Positions 61,965 to 64,000 of a DNA stretch of 64,000 nucleotides are shown piece after piece. The stretch covers positions 31,332 through 95,331 of the forward strand of contig JAACZV010000023.1 in the NCBI GenBank assembly GCA_009996515.1. The letters are read 5' to 3'. Position 1 is the first letter of the stretch. Each line of letters begins with the position of its first letter. Made by a program: the position numbers and the translations under genes. Under the pieces are notes generated by a model. The model ran no database searches. It worked only from the letters and a program-made list of their open reading frames with translations, and was not told where the DNA came from. The DNA comes from Comamonadaceae bacterium (GTDB lineage: Bacteria > Pseudomonadota > Gammaproteobacteria > Burkholderiales > Burkholderiaceae_C).

Positions 61965-62015
61965 GCAGAGAGGGCTTCCTAGAATCGCCGCTCACGATAG
62001 CCTAAGGAGGTCGCG

Positions 62016-62552
62016 GTGGCGGTGCACGAGATTCTGAAGATGGGCGACCCACGCTTGCTGCGTGTGGCCCAGCCCATCACCCGGTTCGGCACGCCCGAGC
62101 TCAAGGCCTTGATCGCCGACATGTTCGACACCATGGCCGCGGCCAACGGCGCGGGGCTGGCCGCGCCGCAGATCGGCGTGGACCTGCGCCTGGTCATCTT
62201 CGGCTACACGAAGAATCCGCGCTATCCGGACGCGCCGCCGGTGCCGCCCACCGTGCTGATCAACCCGGTCATCGAGGTGCTGGACGGCGGCCGCGTGGAG
62301 GGCTGGGAGGGCTGCCTGTCGGTGCCGGGGCTACGTGGCGTCGTCGAGCGCGACGAGCGCATCCGCTACCGGGGCTTCGATGCCGACGGCAACGCCATCG
62401 ACCGCATCGCCGAGGGCTTCCATGCCCGGGTGGTGCAGCATGAGTGCGACCATCTGGACGGCATCCTCTACCCGATGCGGATCCGGGACTTCACGCGCTT
62501 CGGCTTCACGTCGGTGCTGTTCCCGGAGCTGGACGCCAGCGCGGATGATTGA
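62016..62552 (+). CDS. def: Peptide deformylase
   Basis: A 178-residue metalloprotease. The three motifs are [18 protein letters not shown] and QHECDHLDG, which together bind the metal. It removes the formyl group from new proteins. The start is GTG 62016, five bases after AAGGAGG; a GTG at 62022 is possible. TAGAAT at 61979-61984 could be its -10 element. fmt is not adjacent, so this may be a second copy. An inverted repeat GCACCGG/CCGGTGC lies downstream at 62571-62592. Confidence 0.94.
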   Translation: MAVHEILKMGDPRLLRVAQPITRFGTPELKALIADMFDTMAAANGAGLAAPQIGVDLRLVIFGYTKNPRYPDAPPVPPTVLINPVIEVLDGGRVEGWEGCLSVPGLRGVVERDERIRYRGFDADGNAIDRIAEGFHARVVQHECDHLDGILYPMRIRDFTRFGFTSVLFPELDASADD

Positions 62553-62570
62553 AACGTTTGTAAGCGTCGT

Positions 62571-62592
62571 GCACCGGCTGCGACACCGGTGC
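62571..62592. repeat. Inverted repeat before the DUF6600-type gene
   Basis: GCACCGG and CCGGTGC form a perfect 7-bp stem with an 8-base loop. It lies between def and the next gene, either a def transcript end or an operator. No T tract follows. Confidence 0.35.
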
Positions 62593-62622
62593 GTTAGGAC
62601 AGCGCAAAGGAGCCCCACGCAC

Positions 62623-64000
62623 ATGGCCACGTCCGTCGCCCCCTCGCTCGTCCTGACGCGCCGCGCCTGGCGCATTCTGGCGCTGACCCTGCTGGTCGCC
62701 CTGGCGCCCGGTGCTCGAGCCCAGGACATCGACCGCGACCCGCCGTCGCGCGCCGCGCGCGTCGTCAGCGTCGTCGGCGATGCCTGGCTGTTCGACCAGG
62801 ACAGCCGCGAGTGGACGCGCATCAGCCGCAACCAGACGGTGGGCGAGGGCGACCGGCTGCGCACCGACGAGCGCGCGCGCGTCAGCCTGCGCGTGGGCTC
62901 CACGACCATCTGGGTGGACGAGCGCAGCGACCTGGAACTGAGCCAGCTCGACGACGGCCAGACCCTGCTGCAGCTGGATCGCGGCGATGTGGCGCTGCGC
63001 CTGCGCTCGTCGCAGAACGCCACCGAGACCCGACTGCGCACCCGCGAGGGCACGGCCCTGCCGGAGCGCGAAGGCCTGTACCGCGTCGAGCAGCTGGACC
63101 GCGGCAGCAAGGTCTATGTCTGGCAGGGGCGCATGCGCTTCGAATGGGCGCGCGCCGCCGCGCCCGTGTCGCTGGGCACCGGCGAGCAGGTGGAGCTGTG
63201 GTGGCCCGACGGGCCGCGTGCCGAGCGCTCGCCGCTGTACAGCGACGGCTTCGGCGACTGGGTGCTGGCCGAGAACCGCGAGGAAGGCGACCGCCAGTAC
63301 GCCGATTCGGCCCGCTATGTCTCGCCCGAGATGACCGGGGCCGAGGACCTGGACCGCTATGGCCGCTGGGAAACCGCGCCCGACTACGGTGCCGTGTGGA
63401 TACCCACCACGCTGATCGTCGCCGACTGGGCGCCCTACCGCTACGGCCACTGGGCCTGGTCGCGCCTGTGGGGCTGGACCTGGGTGGATGACGCGCCCTG
63501 GGGCTTCGCGCCCTTCCACTACGGCCGCTGGGTCAACTGGCGCGGGCGCTGGTGCTGGGCACCGGGGCCTTATGTCCATCGCCCCGTCTATGCACCGGCC
63601 CTGGTGGGCTGGGTGGGCGGTGGCAGCGTCAGCGTGGGCATCAGCATCGGCAGCCGTCCGGCGCCGCCGCGCTTCGGCTGGTATCCGCTGGCACCGCGCG
63701 AGGTCTATGTGCCGGCCTATCGCCACAGCCCGCGCTACGTGAGCCGCGTCAACGACCCGCGCGACCTGCGCGACCCCGTCACGGTGCAGCGCCCCAACCG
63801 CTACCGCGACGTGCCGTCGGCCGTCAGCATGCTGCCCGCGCCGGGTGCGGCCATCCAGCCCATGCCGACGCGCGGCCCCGATCGCAAGGCCGAGCCCGGC
63901 TGGGCCCGGCCGCTGCCCGTCGCGCCGGGGCGCAACGACCTGGCCGCCGTGCTGCCCGCCGCGCCGACGCGCCCGGCCGAGGCCGAGCTGCCGCGCCGCG
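62623..64000 (+). CDS. Exported DUF6600-like/FecR-like protein (3' end outside window)
   Basis: The frame starts at ATG 62623 after AAAGGAG and stays open to the window end (459 codons). A signal (LALTLLVALAPGARAQ) is followed by a FecR-like beta domain (VVSVVGDAWLFDQDSREW, GEGDRLRTDERARVSLRVGS). Tyr/Trp-rich repeats come next (RYGRWETAPDYGAVW, YRYGHWAWSRLWGWTWVDD, FHYGRWVNWRGRWCW). The order matches DUF6600 proteins. The tail is Pro/Arg-rich. Function unknown; a periplasmic or surface location is likely. Confidence 0.75.
   Translation, partial: MATSVAPSLVLTRRAWRILALTLLVALAPGARAQDIDRDPPSRAARVVSVVGDAWLFDQDSREWTRISRNQTVGEGDRLRTDERARVSLRVGSTTIWVDERSDLELSQLDDGQTLLQLDRGDVALRLRSSQNATETRLRTREGTALPEREGLYRVEQLDRGSKVYVWQGRMRFEWARAAAPVSLGTGEQVELWWPDGPRAERSPLYSDGFGDWVLAENREEGDRQYADSARYVSPEMTGAEDLDRYGRWETAPDYGAVWIPTTLIVADWAPYRYGHWAWSRLWGWTWVDDAPWGFAPFHYGRWVNWRGRWCWAPGPYVHRPVYAPALVGWVGGGSVSVGISIGSRPAPPRFGWYPLAPREVYVPAYRHSPRYVSRVNDPRDLRDPVTVQRPNRYRDVPSAVSMLPAPGAAIQPMPTRGPDRKAEPGWARPLPVAPGRNDLAAVLPAAPTRPAEAELPRR

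Overview
The window is high-GC, gene-dense DNA with no gap over 300 bases without a gene. It reads as the chromosome of a beta-proteobacterium of the order Burkholderiales, most like the Rubrivivax/Roseateles/Leptothrix group. The grounds are gene content (phaC-phaA-phaB, glnA-ntrB-ntrC, a BPSS1780-type membrane protein beside thrB, DUF2782 beside polA) and short C/G-rich palindromic repeats of the kind common in that group. The species cannot be fixed from the sequence. No rRNA, tRNA, CRISPR array, transposase, integrase or prophage gene was seen.

Layout. 1-5.7 kb: the 3' end of dxs, a lysR-lysA divergent pair, and a three-gene cassette (wbpB-wbpD-wbpE type) for a UDP-diacetamido-uronic acid, a surface glycan precursor. 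5.8-8.1 kb: ahpC-ahpF peroxide defence. 8.2-14.9 kb: small or housekeeping genes (rarD, a MoaD/ThiS-like protein coupled to an Asp-box propeller protein, ppk2, truC, a YchJ protein, Hsp20, a DUF481 outer membrane protein). 15-26 kb: uvrD-type helicase, methyltransferase, thioesterase, Tat-exported PhoX, the thrB group, polA. 26.3-27.3 kb: an AT-rich-promoter module of a Phd/YefM-like antitoxin and a zeta-like P-loop protein. 27.3-33.6 kb: a LuxR-type regulator, an amidase lipoprotein, xdhA-xdhB and guaD for purine breakdown. 33.7-41.6 kb: signalling (two-component pair with hybrid kinase, GGDEF-EAL protein, Crp/Fnr regulator) and an orphan carbamoyltransferase-like gene behind an FNR box. 41.7-49 kb: Nudix, maiA, pgeF, the PHA operon and an AIM24-family protein. 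49.1-53.5 kb: a tightly overlapped five-gene envelope-type operon. 53.6-58.3 kb: glnA, a secreted coiled-coil protein, ntrB, ntrC. 58.3-64 kb: a LysR/deaminase/MFS module, an MBL hydrolase, def, and the start of a DUF6600-type exported protein that leaves the window.

Themes. Nitrogen control is prominent: the window carries glnA-ntrBC, and near-consensus sigma-54 (-24/-12) elements lie upstream of both glnA and phaC, which would connect nitrogen status to carbon storage. Purine and nucleobase salvage appears twice (xdhAB/guaD and the deaminase/MFS pair). The most unusual features are two in-frame insertions of the same repeat family into lysA and the wbpE-type aminotransferase, a run of partly exclusive hairpins between ahpC and ahpF, and the FNR-box-driven orphan carbamoyltransferase-like gene. 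Many neighbouring genes overlap by 1-4 bases at stop/start junctions, and several convergent pairs overlap at their 3' ends.
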